64,000 bases of DNA from Halogeometricum sp. S3BR5-2 (GCF_031624635.1 NZ_JAMQOQ010000001.1:124001-188000); one strand, 5' to 3'; shown: positions 34,308-43,191, counted from the stretch's first letter. Translations and numbers: made by a program. Notes: generated by a model not told the origin, from the letters alone.

Positions 34308-35708
34308 GTGCTCACGCTGACGTTCGAGGACGGGACGGTCCGCGTCGGCGGCCTCTCGGCGTCGGCCGTCGAGGCGGCCGACCTGCCCGGCGTCCGGTGG
34401 GACGACCGCGGACTCGTCGCCCGCGCGCCCGCCCACCGGTACGCCGAGGTGCGCGCGGCGCTGGACGACCGGGGGGTCGACTACGAGGACCGCGTCCGCC
34501 CGGAGACGCGTCTGGACCTCTCGCACGCCTACGACCTGCGCGACTACCAGCGCGACGCACTCGACGCGTGGCGCGAGAACGGAAATCGAGGAGTGCTCGA
34601 ACTGCCGACGGGCGCCGGCAAAACGGTCGTCGCCGTCGCCGCGATGGCCGAACTCGGCGTTCCGACACTCGTCGTCGTTCCCACGGTGGACCTGCTCACC
34701 CAGTGGCGGCGCGAACTGGAGACGGAGTTCGACATCCCGGTGGGGCAGTTCGGCGGCGGCGAGCAGGTGGCGGAGGATATCACCGTCTCCACGTACGACT
34801 CGGCGTACCTCCGCGCCGAGGACGTCGGCGGCGACTTCGGCCTCGTCGTCTTCGACGAGGTGCACCACCTCGGCGGCGAGGGCTACCGCGACGTGGCCCG
34901 ACTGCTCGCGGCGCCCGCCCGACTCGGTCTCACCGCGACGTTCGAGCGGCCGGACGGCGCCCACGAAGTCGTCGCCGACCTCGTCGGGCCGAAGGTGTAC
35001 GACCGCTCGGTCGACGACTTGGCGGGCGAACACCTCGCCGACTACGAGGTGCGGCGGGTCGAAGTCGATCTCTCCCCCGAGGAACGGGAGCGCTACGAGG
35101 AGGCGCAGGGGACGTTCGTCGACTACCTCAAGCGCTCGAACCTCTCGCTCAGTTCGGGGTCGGACTACCAGAAACTCGTGATGCGGTCGGGGTCGGACCC
35201 GAAGGCCAGGGAGGCGCTTCTCGCCAAGCAGCGCGCCCGGCGCATCATGATGAACGCCGACGCGAAGGTCGAGCGGTTGGGTCGACTCCTCGACAGACAC
35301 CGCGACGACCGGGTCATCGTCTTCACGGCGCACACCGACCTCGTCTACCGGCTCTCCGAGCGCTACCTCCTCCCGGCGATAACGAGCGAGACCGGCGCGA
35401 AGGAGCGGCGCGAACTGCTCGACCGCTTCCGCGACGGCACGTATTCGCGCATCGTCGCCGCGAACGTCCTCGACGAGGGCGTCGACGTGCCCGACGCGAA
35501 CGTCGCCGTCCTCCTCGCCGGCAGCGGGTCCGAACGCGAGTTCACCCAGCGACTCGGCCGCGTCCTCCGGCCGAAGGCCGACGGGAGGACCGAGAACGAC
35601 GCGAACGGGCCCTCGCCGGAGCCTCGCTCGGACGCCGGGGCCGCGATACTGTACGAACTCGTCAGCGCCGAGACGGCGGAGGAACGGGTGGCCGAGCGCC
35701 GCCGCTGA
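34308..35708 (+). CDS. XPB/Rad25-type DNA repair helicase
   Basis: A 466-residue superfamily 2 helicase. An N-terminal damage-recognition-like domain (1-70) precedes Walker A LPTGAGKT (99-106), the DEVH box (183-186), a thumb-like insertion rich in charged residues, and motif VI FTQRLGRVLRP. It would unwind DNA 3' to 5' in nucleotide excision repair. Its usual archaeal partner, the nuclease Bax1 (DUF790), is encoded about 1.1 kb downstream at 36773. In-frame codons before 34308 encode basic sequence and are antisense to the phosphate transporter. Confidence 0.9.
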   Translation: MLTLTFEDGTVRVGGLSASAVEAADLPGVRWDDRGLVARAPAHRYAEVRAALDDRGVDYEDRVRPETRLDLSHAYDLRDYQRDALDAWRENGNRGVLELPTGAGKTVVAVAAMAELGVPTLVVVPTVDLLTQWRRELETEFDIPVGQFGGGEQVAEDITVSTYDSAYLRAEDVGGDFGLVVFDEVHHLGGEGYRDVARLLAAPARLGLTATFERPDGAHEVVADLVGPKVYDRSVDDLAGEHLADYEVRRVEVDLSPEERERYEEAQGTFVDYLKRSNLSLSSGSDYQKLVMRSGSDPKAREALLAKQRARRIMMNADAKVERLGRLLDRHRDDRVIVFTAHTDLVYRLSERYLLPAITSETGAKERRELLDRFRDGTYSRIVAANVLDEGVDVPDANVAVLLAGSGSEREFTQRLGRVLRPKADGRTENDANGPSPEPRSDAGAAILYELVSAETAEERVAERRR

Positions 35709-35760
35709 CGGGCGAAACGGGCGGAACGGGCGAACCGGGCGCAGCGCGGCTCTCCGGCTC

Positions 35761-36168
35761 TCAGACGAGCGTCACGTCGAGGCCGCCGGCGCGTTCGAAC
35801 TCCTCGGCGCTCACCTCGAACGTCACGGAGAACTCCGCCGCGCCGTCGGCCGGAACGGTCACCGACCGGTCCTCGGTGTACGTCTCCTCGCCCATTCGCA
35901 CGCGCACGCGGACGGTGGCGAGGCGTTCGGCGCCGCCGCGGTTGCCCACCTCGCCGAACACCCGGAGGCTCCCGCCGTCGGTCGCCTCGTAGTCGAACGT
36001 CGACACGTACAGGTTCGGTTGGGCGGGCGTGTCGCGCGGCTGACCCTCCGGGGGCGCCGGCGGCCGGCGCGGACCCGTCGCGCTCGGCGGCGAGCCGAGA
36101 CATCCGGACGAGAGACCGACGAGGAGGCCGAGGAGAGCCCTCCGCGTCGTCGGCCGCGGCGACTTCAT
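35761..36168 (-). CDS. Tat lipoprotein with beta-sandwich (FxLYD-like) domain
   Basis: A 135-residue exported protein. MKSPRPTTRRALLGLLVG has a twin-arginine signal and SSGC is the lipobox. A Pro/Arg linker precedes a beta-sandwich core (VSTFDYEATDGGSLRVFGEV, VRVRMGEETYTEDRSV, VTFEVSAEEFERAG), typical of FxLYD-like domains that add a surface module. Longer upstream frames are basic, so the ATG at 36168 is preferred. Function is unknown. Confidence 0.72.
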   Translation of the reverse strand: MKSPRPTTRRALLGLLVGLSSGCLGSPPSATGPRRPPAPPEGQPRDTPAQPNLYVSTFDYEATDGGSLRVFGEVGNRGGAERLATVRVRVRMGEETYTEDRSVTVPADGAAEFSVTFEVSAEEFERAGGLDVTLV

Positions 36169-36236
36169 ACTCCCCCGTCGGCGGACGCTCTCAATAGTCT
36201 TTCCGACCGACGCGCGAAGAACCGTCGCGTCGGCCG

Positions 36237-36635
36237 TCAGGCCGTCGCCGCGCTGTTCGACTCGCCGCCGTACCAGAACAGCACCGCGCCGACGGCGGCG
36301 ACGACGGCCAGCGCCAGCGTCGTCGTCGACCCGAGAACGGCCCACGTCAGGCCGAACCAGCCAGTCACGTCGATAATCCAGAGCAGTCCCAGCGCGACCG
36401 CTCCGGCCGCGGAGAACCACAGTAGCCCGGTGTGGTCGCCGTCGCGGCCGCCCGTCCGGGCCGCGCCGTCGCCGTCGGCGTCACCGTCCGGTTCGGGGTC
36501 GGTGGTCCCGTCCCGAACCGTCGTCCCGCCGGCCGTCCGCGCCTCGCCGACGTCGTCGGCCCGCGCCGCGTCGTCCGATTCGTTCGCGACCCGCTCCTCC
36601 TCTCTCGTTCGGTCGTCGGTGGGTGCGTCGGACAT
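36237..36635 (-). CDS. Hypothetical membrane protein, two helices
   Basis: A 132-residue protein. Residues 1-70 are disordered and acidic. Two adjacent membrane segments follow (LLWFSAAGAVALGLLWIIDV and TWAVLGSTTTLALAVVAAVG, about 72-115). No family is recognised. It shares orientation with the Tat lipoprotein downstream and may be co-transcribed. An AT-rich promoter region (36650-36700) separates it from the divergent Bax1 gene. Confidence 0.65.
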   Translation of the reverse strand: MSDAPTDDRTREEERVANESDDAARADDVGEARTAGGTTVRDGTTDPEPDGDADGDGAARTGGRDGDHTGLLWFSAAGAVALGLLWIIDVTGWFGLTWAVLGSTTTLALAVVAAVGAVLFWYGGESNSAATA

Positions 36636-36742
36636 GCGAATAGTGATTGTGTCTTGACACCATAATATTTTACGGATGTTTATGAATAATATTATCTCGA
36701 ACAGTAGTGGGCTCTACTCTCCCGCCGTCGCGTTGCGCGCGA

Positions 36743-36749
36743 CTTTAGA
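36743..36749 (+). promoter_or_regulatory. TATA box of the DUF790/Bax1 gene
   Basis: CTTTAGA lies 24-30 nt before the GTG at 36773, fixing a leaderless GTG start. Confidence 0.5.
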
Positions 36750-36772
36750 CGGTTCGCCGCGAACGGCACCCC

Positions 36773-38317
36773 GTGCTGACGAAGGACCTCCTGCGCGTCT
36801 CCCGGGCGGGCGGCGGCTACCGCCCGCGGTTCGCCGGCCGGGAGTCGCGCCCGCTGGCCGCCCGCGTCGTCGGCGTCTTTCAGGGCCACGTCGGCGAACC
36901 CCGCCACCGCCTCGACGACGCCCTCGCGTCGCTGGAGGCGGAGGCCGACGACTTCAAACTCGTCCGCGGGTTCGCCGCCCTCCTCGACCGGGAGGCGACG
37001 TTCGAGGTGTCGGCCCCCCTCCCGCCCCGTCGCGTCAGGCGCGCGGCGTTCGAGGAGGCCGAGCGAGCGGGCGTCCCGACGACGCCCGAGGAGCGAACCG
37101 CCGTCCTCGACGCCGCGGCGGACCGACTCGGGAGCGACGCCGCGGCCGTCGAGTCGTCGCTGTACGCCGACCGCGAGGTCAACGAGGTGCTGACCGCGTT
37201 CGACGCGCGGTGGTCGCCGGACGAACTCCTCGAACAGTACGACCTCTCGTTGGCTCAGACGGCGCTCTTCGACGCCGTCGAGGTTCGCGTGCGCAGTTCC
37301 GACCCGAAACGCCTCGTCTCGGCGGTCAAGCGCCTCGGTCTGATGTACGAGATTCGCCGCGACGGCGAGGCGCGCGAACTCGTCGTCACCGGGCCGGACG
37401 CCCTGTTCCGCCGGACGCGGCGCTACGGGACGGCGTTCGCCCGCCTGCTCAGGACCGTCGCCGGGACGGCCGAGTGGGAACTGACCGCGACGATAGACGA
37501 CCGGGGGACCGAGCGCGAGATGACGCTCACCGACGCGGACGTGTCCGTCCCCGACGTGGAACCCGTGGCCGAACCGACGTACGACAGCGGCGTCGAGGCC
37601 GACTTCGCCGCGCGGTTCGAGGGGTTGGACCTCGACTGGGACCTCCTGCGCGAACCCGAACCGCTGGCGGCCGGCGCGCGGGCGATGATACCCGACTTCG
37701 CCTTCGACTACCGGCCCGGCGGCGCTAGCGGTTCCGACGCGTCCGGCGACGACCCGCCGTTCCGCGTGTTCTTCGAGGTGATGGGGTTTTGGACGCCCGA
37801 GTACGTCGAGAAGAAACTGTCGCAGTTCTCCGCGGTGGCCGACGACGTGGAACTCGTCGTCGCCGTCGACGACTCCCTCTCAGTCGCGGAGGAGGTGGCC
37901 GCCGCGGACCACCGCGTCGTCACCTACTCGGGAACCGTCCGGGTGAAGGACGTGGTGGACGTGCTCCGCTCGTACGAGGCGGAACTGGTCGCCGATGCGG
38001 TCGCGGACCTGCCCGCGGAACTTGTCCCCGACGCGGACGCGGTGTCGCTCGCGGACCTCGCCGACGCCCGCGGCGTCGCCGAGGACGCCCTCGACGGGGT
38101 GTCGTTCCCCGAGCACGAACTCGTGGGGCGGACGCTCGTGCGCCCCGCCCTGCTCGACGCCCTCGCCGAGGAACTCGAAGCCGGGATGTCGCTGTCGGAC
38201 GCGGAGGGGATTCTGGACGAACGGGGGCTCTCGGACGCCTCCGCCGTGCTCTCGCGCCTCGGATACCGCGTCGAGTGGGAGGGCCTCGGGGGCGGGACGC
38301 TCCGCCGGAAGGGGTGA
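36773..38317 (+). CDS. DUF790 family nuclease, Bax1-like partner of XPB
   Basis: A 514-residue protein. The N-terminal half (LTKDLLRVSRAGGGYRPRF, SLYADREVNEVLTAF) and the later segment FEVMGFWTPEYVEKKL are diagnostic of DUF790. In Archaeoglobus and Sulfolobus such proteins (Bax1) are nucleases that bind XPB and cut 3' of a DNA bubble. Candidate catalytic residues lie around PDFAFDY and FFEVMGFW (Asp/Glu). It starts with GTG and its stop overlaps a following small GTG-initiated gene. Confidence 0.87.
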   Translation: MLTKDLLRVSRAGGGYRPRFAGRESRPLAARVVGVFQGHVGEPRHRLDDALASLEAEADDFKLVRGFAALLDREATFEVSAPLPPRRVRRAAFEEAERAGVPTTPEERTAVLDAAADRLGSDAAAVESSLYADREVNEVLTAFDARWSPDELLEQYDLSLAQTALFDAVEVRVRSSDPKRLVSAVKRLGLMYEIRRDGEARELVVTGPDALFRRTRRYGTAFARLLRTVAGTAEWELTATIDDRGTEREMTLTDADVSVPDVEPVAEPTYDSGVEADFAARFEGLDLDWDLLREPEPLAAGARAMIPDFAFDYRPGGASGSDASGDDPPFRVFFEVMGFWTPEYVEKKLSQFSAVADDVELVVAVDDSLSVAEEVAAADHRVVTYSGTVRVKDVVDVLRSYEAELVADAVADLPAELVPDADAVSLADLADARGVAEDALDGVSFPEHELVGRTLVRPALLDALAEELEAGMSLSDAEGILDERGLSDASAVLSRLGYRVEWEGLGGGTLRRKG

Positions 38318-38505
38318 ACGAATCGCCTCCGAATCGCCTGGAACGCGTGCGCTCGCGTGCCTCACCCGACCACGACGCCTCGGAAGAACTGTCCCCGCCG
38401 GCGGAGTACGGACGCTGTTCGCTCACGCTCGAATTCGCGGATACGCACGTCGTTATCCGTCAGAACGGGGATATCCGCGCGTTCCTGCTCTCCGACCGGG
38501 TCTGA
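38314..38505 (+). CDS. Small hypothetical protein translationally coupled to DUF790
   Basis: A GTG at 38314 overlaps the DUF790 stop in a GTGA arrangement and reads 63 codons, ending CSLTLEFADTHVVIRQNG and AFLLSDRV. An alternative GTG at 38347 would give 52 residues. The C-terminal half looks like a compact beta unit. No family is recognised. It is convergent with the DUF7122 gene. Confidence 0.5.
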   Translation: MNESPPNRLERVRSRASPDHDASEELSPPAEYGRCSLTLEFADTHVVIRQNGDIRAFLLSDRV

Positions 38506-38542
38506 GCGCGGCCGAAGCGGTCGGAGGCGGTCCGCCGGCGGT

Positions 38543-39094
38543 TCAGGAGAGGTCTTCCTGTCTGCCCTTCGGCACCGTCGAGCGGAGTTCGCCGTGCAGG
38601 TAGAGGCCGACGCCGATGGGCTCTCTCGCGCCCTCGAACTCGTGGGCCGCGACGAGGTAGCCCCAGTCGCCGTCCCACCGTTCGAGTTCTTGGTCCTCTC
38701 CGCGGACGAACCGCTCGGCCTCCTCGGGTTCGAGGACGACGACGTTCCTCGTCGCCTCCCCGCAGAAGCGCTGGACGGCGTCCGTCGAGGGCTTCCAGTG
38801 TTCCTGTCGGGCGCGGATGACGCGCATCCCGACGGCCTCGACGGGGTTCGGACTCACGAGGTCGCCCGCGAACGCCCATATCTTCCCCTTGCCCTTCTCC
38901 CAGAACGTGTGGCCGTCCCACGTCTCCGGGGAGAGGCCGTACCGCTCTTCCCACCACTCGACGACTTCTTCGCGCGTGGGGCGCCCGGCGACGACGCGGT
39001 CCTCCGCCGTCGCCGGCAGGCGGTCGAACCGCTGACCGTCGTTCTCCGGTCCCCCGGCCGCTCCTCCGTTCGCTCCGCTCTCCTCGTCGCTCAT
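38543..39094 (-). CDS. DUF7122 family protein, RNA methyltransferase-associated
   Basis: A 183-residue protein. Its C-terminal part (WGYLVAAHEFEGAREPIGVG and LRSTVPKGRQEDLS) resembles a PUA-like domain as found at the end of NSUN-type methyltransferases and NIP7. The central part (YGLSPETWDGHTFWEKGKGK) resembles the NIP7/NSUN pre-PUA region. The ATG overlaps the stop of the upstream methyltransferase gene by 4 nt. It probably supplies RNA-binding for the enzyme encoded upstream; this is inferred. Confidence 0.78.
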   Translation of the reverse strand: MSDEESGANGGAAGGPENDGQRFDRLPATAEDRVVAGRPTREEVVEWWEERYGLSPETWDGHTFWEKGKGKIWAFAGDLVSPNPVEAVGMRVIRARQEHWKPSTDAVQRFCGEATRNVVVLEPEEAERFVRGEDQELERWDGDWGYLVAAHEFEGAREPIGVGLYLHGELRSTVPKGRQEDLS

Positions 39095-40029
39095 GCGGTC
39101 ACCTCCAGTTTCGCGCAGAAGAACCCGCCCGTGTCGTTGTGGTGCGGGTAGACGCGGTGGGCGAGTTCGACCGAGGAATCGTACTCCTCGCCGTCCCACT
39201 CGGTGACGCCGGGCACCGTCTCGAAGTTCTCGGGGGCGTCCCACCCGACCAACTCGCAGTCCTCCTCCTCGACGGCGTGGTCCAACACGGCCTCGTTCTC
39301 CTCGGGGGCGAACGTGCACGTCGAGTAGACGACGGTGCCGCCGGGTCGCGTCGCCTGCACCGCGCGGCGCAGGATGCCCTTCTGGATGCCCGCGACGCTG
39401 TGAACGTGGTCCATCGTCCACCGGTCGAGGGCGTCGGGGTTCTTCCGAATCGTCCCCTCGCAGGAACAGGGGGCGTCGACGAGCGCTCGGTCGAAGGCGT
39501 CGATGGCCGCCGAATCGTCGATTCCCTCGCCGAACGGCTTCAGCGAGTAGTTTCGTGCATCTTGGTTCGTCACGACGAGGTTGCTCACGCCGAGTCGCTC
39601 GGCGTTGTGTCGGAGGGCCGAGAGCCGACCGAGGTTGTTGTCGTTGCCGATCAGGATTCCTCGGTCGTCCATCAGGTCCGCCAGTTGCGTCGTCTTGCTG
39701 CCGGGGGCGGCGCAGGCGTCCCAGACGACGTCGCCGGGGTCGGGGTCGAGGGCCAGAGCGGGGAGCGCCGACACCTCCTCCTGCCCGTGGAGCCATCCGT
39801 GGAAGTAGGGCCACGTCGTGCCGGGGCCGCGTTCGTCCATCTTCAGGATGCCGGGGTGCCAGTCGGTAACCTCGTAGCCGACGCCCTCGGCGTCGAGCGC
39901 CGACCGCGCTCGCTCCGCCGTCGCCTTGATTCCGTTGACGCGGACGACCGACGGGAGCGGCCGGTCGCAGGCCGCGAGAAACGCCTCCTCGTCGTCCACG
40001 AGCGGCGCGTACCGCTCTAAGGGGTTCAT
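39091..40029 (-). CDS. RsmB/NOP (NSUN) family RNA cytosine-C5 methyltransferase
   Basis: A 312-residue SAM-dependent enzyme. Motif I is DACAAPGSKTTQLADLM (104-120). The two catalytic cysteines are C188 in DAPCSCEGTI and C238 in YSTCTFAPEENE: one attacks C6 of cytosine and the other releases the product. There is no N-terminal PUA domain, and the target is a tRNA or rRNA cytosine. It is coupled to the downstream DUF7122 gene. Confidence 0.92.
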   Translation of the reverse strand: MNPLERYAPLVDDEEAFLAACDRPLPSVVRVNGIKATAERARSALDAEGVGYEVTDWHPGILKMDERGPGTTWPYFHGWLHGQEEVSALPALALDPDPGDVVWDACAAPGSKTTQLADLMDDRGILIGNDNNLGRLSALRHNAERLGVSNLVVTNQDARNYSLKPFGEGIDDSAAIDAFDRALVDAPCSCEGTIRKNPDALDRWTMDHVHSVAGIQKGILRRAVQATRPGGTVVYSTCTFAPEENEAVLDHAVEEEDCELVGWDAPENFETVPGVTEWDGEEYDSSVELAHRVYPHHNDTGGFFCAKLEVTA

Positions 40030-40095
40030 TGCCCTTCCCTACCGGGGGGGACCGCTTGTGGGTTTCGGACCGCCGCTCCTCCCTCTCCGCCGCGG

Positions 40096-40100
40096 TTTTA
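40096..40100 (+). promoter_or_regulatory. TATA box of the PAC2 gene
   Basis: TTTTA in GCGGTTTTACG lies 27-31 nt before the ATG at 40127, excluding longer upstream starts. Confidence 0.45.
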
Positions 40101-40126
40101 CGTCCCCCGCGCCCCAAACCCCCGCC

Positions 40127-40867
40127 ATGGCCGAGATAGCCGTCCTCGACGACAGCGTGTCGCTCTCGGAACCGACGCTGGTCGAAGGACTGCCGGGAAT
40201 CGGGCTCGTCGGGAAGATAGCGGCCGACCACCTGGTGGAGACGTTCGACATGGTCCACTACGCGAACGTCCACTGCGACGCCATCCCGAAAGTCGCCGTC
40301 TACCACGAGGACGACGCGTCGCTGGCGACGCCGGTCCGCCTCTACGCCGACGAGGAACGAGACCTGCTCGTCCTCCAGAGCGACGTCCCCATCGCGCCGC
40401 AGGCCGCCTCGCAGTTGGCGTCCTGTCTCGCGGGCTGGTTCGACGAGACGCCCGTCACGCCCATCTTCATCTCGGGGCTGCCCCGCGAGAAGGCCGACGA
40501 CGTGCCGGGTCTGTACGCGGTCGGAACGGGCGGCGGCGAGGAAGCGGCCGCCGACGTCGACATCGCCCTCCCGGACGAGATGGGGCTCATCTCGGGCCCG
40601 ACGGGGGCGCTCCTGAACGACGCCGTCGAACACGACCGGCGGGCGGTCTGTCTCGTCGTGGAGTCGGACCCGCAGTTCCCCGACCCGGAGGCGGCCCGCG
40701 TCGTCATCAAGGACGGGGTCGAACCGCTCACCGGAATCGAGGTGCCGGTCGACAACCTCGTCGAACGCGCCGAGGAGATACGGAACGCGAAGGAGCAACT
40801 CGCCCAGCGGATGCGGCAGGGCGACGAGGAGAGCACGCAGGCCCAACCGCTCCGGATGTACCAGTAG
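40127..40867 (+). CDS. Proteasome assembly chaperone family (PAC2) protein
   Basis: A 246-residue protein of the PAC2/archaeal PbaB-like family. Core elements are LVEGLPGIGLVGKIAADHLV (20-40), VPIAPQAASQLASCLAGW and ISGPTGALLNDAVEHDRRAV, all typical. It probably helps assemble the 20S proteasome or a related ring complex. A C-terminal segment rich in Gln/Glu (KEQLAQRMRQGDEES) is helical. It starts with ATG after a TTTTA box. Confidence 0.87.
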   Translation: MAEIAVLDDSVSLSEPTLVEGLPGIGLVGKIAADHLVETFDMVHYANVHCDAIPKVAVYHEDDASLATPVRLYADEERDLLVLQSDVPIAPQAASQLASCLAGWFDETPVTPIFISGLPREKADDVPGLYAVGTGGGEEAAADVDIALPDEMGLISGPTGALLNDAVEHDRRAVCLVVESDPQFPDPEAARVVIKDGVEPLTGIEVPVDNLVERAEEIRNAKEQLAQRMRQGDEESTQAQPLRMYQ

Positions 40868-40877
40868 CGCGGTCGAA

Positions 40878-41558
40878 CTACTCCCCGCGCAGGCGCGCCG
40901 CCGCGCCGCCGAGGACACCGACGACTCCGGCGACGACGCCGAATCCGGGGGAGTTCGCGCTCGTCTCGGTCTCGCCGACGGCCTCGTCCTCCGAGAGCGA
41001 ACCCTCGACGTTCGTCTGCGCGGAGGTGTCTATGCGAAGACCCTCCTCCTCGGGGTCCACTTCCCTCAGCGTCAGCGCGATGTGTTCTCCGCACCGCGTC
41101 GCCTCGGCTATCTGCCACGTCGAACCGACCTCGAACGACCCGCCGGACTCGGGGGTGTAGAAACTCGTCCCCTTGATGACCTCCGTCGTCTGGTCGAGTT
41201 TCTCGAGGATGGACACCTCGTAGGTGGCCGCCCCGTCGGCGCTCCACCCGGCGGCCCCGCAGTTCGAGATGGGCCCCTCCGGCGGTTGCTCGTCGGTCGG
41301 GTCGCTGATGAGGAGGTACTGGCTCTGATACGCCTCCCCCTCGCCGCTGAACTCCTCGTACGCGGGGACCAACCCGCGCCGTTCGCCCGCCGACGCCGTT
41401 CCGGTTTCGCTCCCGCTTTCGGTTCCCGTCTCCGTCGCCGTCGACTGCCCGGCGGCAGTTCCGACGCCTGCGGCGAGACCGGTCGTCGCCCCGACGCCGG
41501 CGAGGAACGTCCGCCGGGAGACTCTTCCAGCGCTTAGGTGTCTTAGTTTATCTGTCAC
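40878..41558 (-). CDS. Tat-exported PGF-CTERM surface protein
   Basis: A 226-residue protein. Start choices are GTG at 41558 (used) or 41564. The N-terminus has a Tat motif SRRTFLAG (14-21) and hydrophobic stretch. A Thr/Ser/Glu linker follows (TATETGTESGSETGT), then a globular part with CGAAGW and TRCGEH cysteines. The C-terminus SPGFGVVAGVVGVLGGAAAR is a PGF-CTERM sorting signal, processed by archaeosortase A. Function of the globular part is unknown. Confidence 0.78.
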   Translation of the reverse strand: MTDKLRHLSAGRVSRRTFLAGVGATTGLAAGVGTAAGQSTATETGTESGSETGTASAGERRGLVPAYEEFSGEGEAYQSQYLLISDPTDEQPPEGPISNCGAAGWSADGAATYEVSILEKLDQTTEVIKGTSFYTPESGGSFEVGSTWQIAEATRCGEHIALTLREVDPEEEGLRIDTSAQTNVEGSLSEDEAVGETETSANSPGFGVVAGVVGVLGGAAARLRGE

Positions 41559-41631
41559 AGCCACCGTATCGAACTCCGACGAAGTTACGCGTTGTGGCGG
41601 ACGGGCCCTCGGGTCGGACGATTCTGCAACC

Positions 41632-41637
41632 CTTATG
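41632..41637 (+). promoter_or_regulatory. TATA box of grpE
   Basis: CTTATG in CCCTTATGCC lies 25-30 nt before the ATG at 41662 and excludes the in-frame ATG at 41635. Confidence 0.5.
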
Positions 41638-41661
41638 CCCGGCGAGGTACTCCTCGGAACC

Positions 41662-42342
41662 ATGACCGAAGACGCGTCCGACCCGACGGACGGCGAGAGC
41701 GCCGACGCGGAGACGGAGGAGTCGGCGGCCGACGCCTCCGCGGCGGAGGCCGGAGCGACGGACCCCGAGGCGGAAGCGGCGTCGAACGCGAGTAACGGGC
41801 AGACGGGAGACAGACTCGTCGCGCGCGCCGCCGAGTACGACGAGGAACTCGCCGAGGACGTGGCCGCCCTCCGCGGGCGGGCCGACGAACTCGAAGCGGA
41901 ACTGGCGGCCGCAGAAGAGGAGAACGAGGAGTTGACGAACCGCCTCAAGCGGACGCAGGCGGACTTCCAGAACTACAAGAAGCGCGCGAAGAAGCGGCAG
42001 GACCAGATCCGGGAGACGGCCACCGAGGACTTCGTCGAACGGATCGTCACCGTCCGCGACAACCTCGTGCGCGCCCTCGACCAAGAGGAGGGCACCGACA
42101 TCCGGCCGGGCGTCGAGTCGACGCTGGAGGAGTTCGACCGCATCCTCGCCTCCGAGGACGTGGACACCATCGACCCCGAACCCGGCGAGGCGGTCGACCC
42201 GACGCGCCACGAGGTGATGATGCGCGTCGACAGCGACCAACCCGAGGGCACCGTCGTCGACGTCTACCAGGCCGGCTACGAGATGGGCGAGAAGGTCGTC
42301 CGCGCCGCGCAGGTGACCGTCAGCACCGGCGGCGCGGAGTAG
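41662..42342 (+). CDS. grpE: Nucleotide exchange factor GrpE
   Basis: A 226-residue co-chaperone that releases ADP from DnaK. An acidic disordered N-terminus (1 to about 55) precedes the long dimerisation helix (ALRGRADELEAELAAAEEEN), the QADFQNYKKRAKKRQ segment, and the C-terminal beta domain ending EMGEKVVRAAQVTVS. It heads the chaperone cluster grpE - hydrolase - dnaK - dnaJ. Confidence 0.94.
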   Translation: MTEDASDPTDGESADAETEESAADASAAEAGATDPEAEAASNASNGQTGDRLVARAAEYDEELAEDVAALRGRADELEAELAAAEEENEELTNRLKRTQADFQNYKKRAKKRQDQIRETATEDFVERIVTVRDNLVRALDQEEGTDIRPGVESTLEEFDRILASEDVDTIDPEPGEAVDPTRHEVMMRVDSDQPEGTVVDVYQAGYEMGEKVVRAAQVTVSTGGAE

Positions 42343-42417
42343 GAGTCGGCCCCGACCGAGCGACCGGTAACGGACCGGTTCGCGTACGCTTTTGTCGAAC
42401 CCGCGCCACGTTCGCCC

Positions 42418-43191
42418 GTGCGACTCCCCTTTCGAGACCGCCTCCGCGAGACGCCCCGGATGCGTTTTTCCGTCCACGAGGGCGACGGACCCGACGCCGA
42501 GGGGCCCGACGACCGGCCGGAACTCCTGTTCGTCCTCGGGTGGGGTAACGAACCGGAGCACGACCCCGTCTCGTGGCTCATCGACCGCCTGACCGAGGAG
42601 TACCGCGTCCACGCCGTCACTCTCCCGACGAACGGATGGGACTTCGAGGACCAGTACCTCGCCCCCGTGCGGGCGTACTACGAGGACCGCGCGTTCGACG
42701 CGGTGTTGAGCCACAGCACCGGCGGACTGGTCGCCGCCCACCTCGCCGCCGTCGTCGACGTCCCCCCGCAGGTCTTCCTGAGTCCGTGGTGGGGGACCGA
42801 CCCTGCGGCGGGCGTGGAGTCGGTCATCTTTCCCTACTTCCTGCGCCTCCCGACGGCGCGGCGACTGTTCGAACCGGACCGCGACCGAACCGATATCGGC
42901 GCGCTGAAACCCGAAGGGGAGTTCGAGGCGGGGCCGAGCGGAATCTCTCCGGCGTTCCTCCGGACTATCGTCGACGCGCAGGCGCGCCTGCCGCCGTTCG
43001 ACCCCGCCGACGCGGTGTTCTGCACGCTCTCGGACCGCGTCGTCAGCGTCCGCGCCGTCGGCGACCGGACGCCGGCGGCGAACCTGCGACCGTACGACGG
43101 CGGTCACGAGTTCTTCGCCTCCCCCGGTCGGGAGGCGGTGGTCGAGGACGTACTGGCCGCACTCGACGGCGGCGCCGAGGCGATTCGCTGA
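42418..43191 (+). CDS. Alpha/beta hydrolase
   Basis: A 257-residue protein starting at GTG. The nucleophile is S100 in LSHSTGG (G-x-S-x-G variant with S-H-S-T-G). The acid is probably D in TLSDRVVS and the His in YDGGHEFF. The oxyanion region is FVLGWGNEPEH. It lies between grpE and dnaK, and its substrate is unknown. Whether it has any link to the chaperones is uncertain; it has its own 75-nt upstream gap. Confidence 0.82.
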   Translation: MRLPFRDRLRETPRMRFSVHEGDGPDAEGPDDRPELLFVLGWGNEPEHDPVSWLIDRLTEEYRVHAVTLPTNGWDFEDQYLAPVRAYYEDRAFDAVLSHSTGGLVAAHLAAVVDVPPQVFLSPWWGTDPAAGVESVIFPYFLRLPTARRLFEPDRDRTDIGALKPEGEFEAGPSGISPAFLRTIVDAQARLPPFDPADAVFCTLSDRVVSVRAVGDRTPAANLRPYDGGHEFFASPGREAVVEDVLAALDGGAEAIR

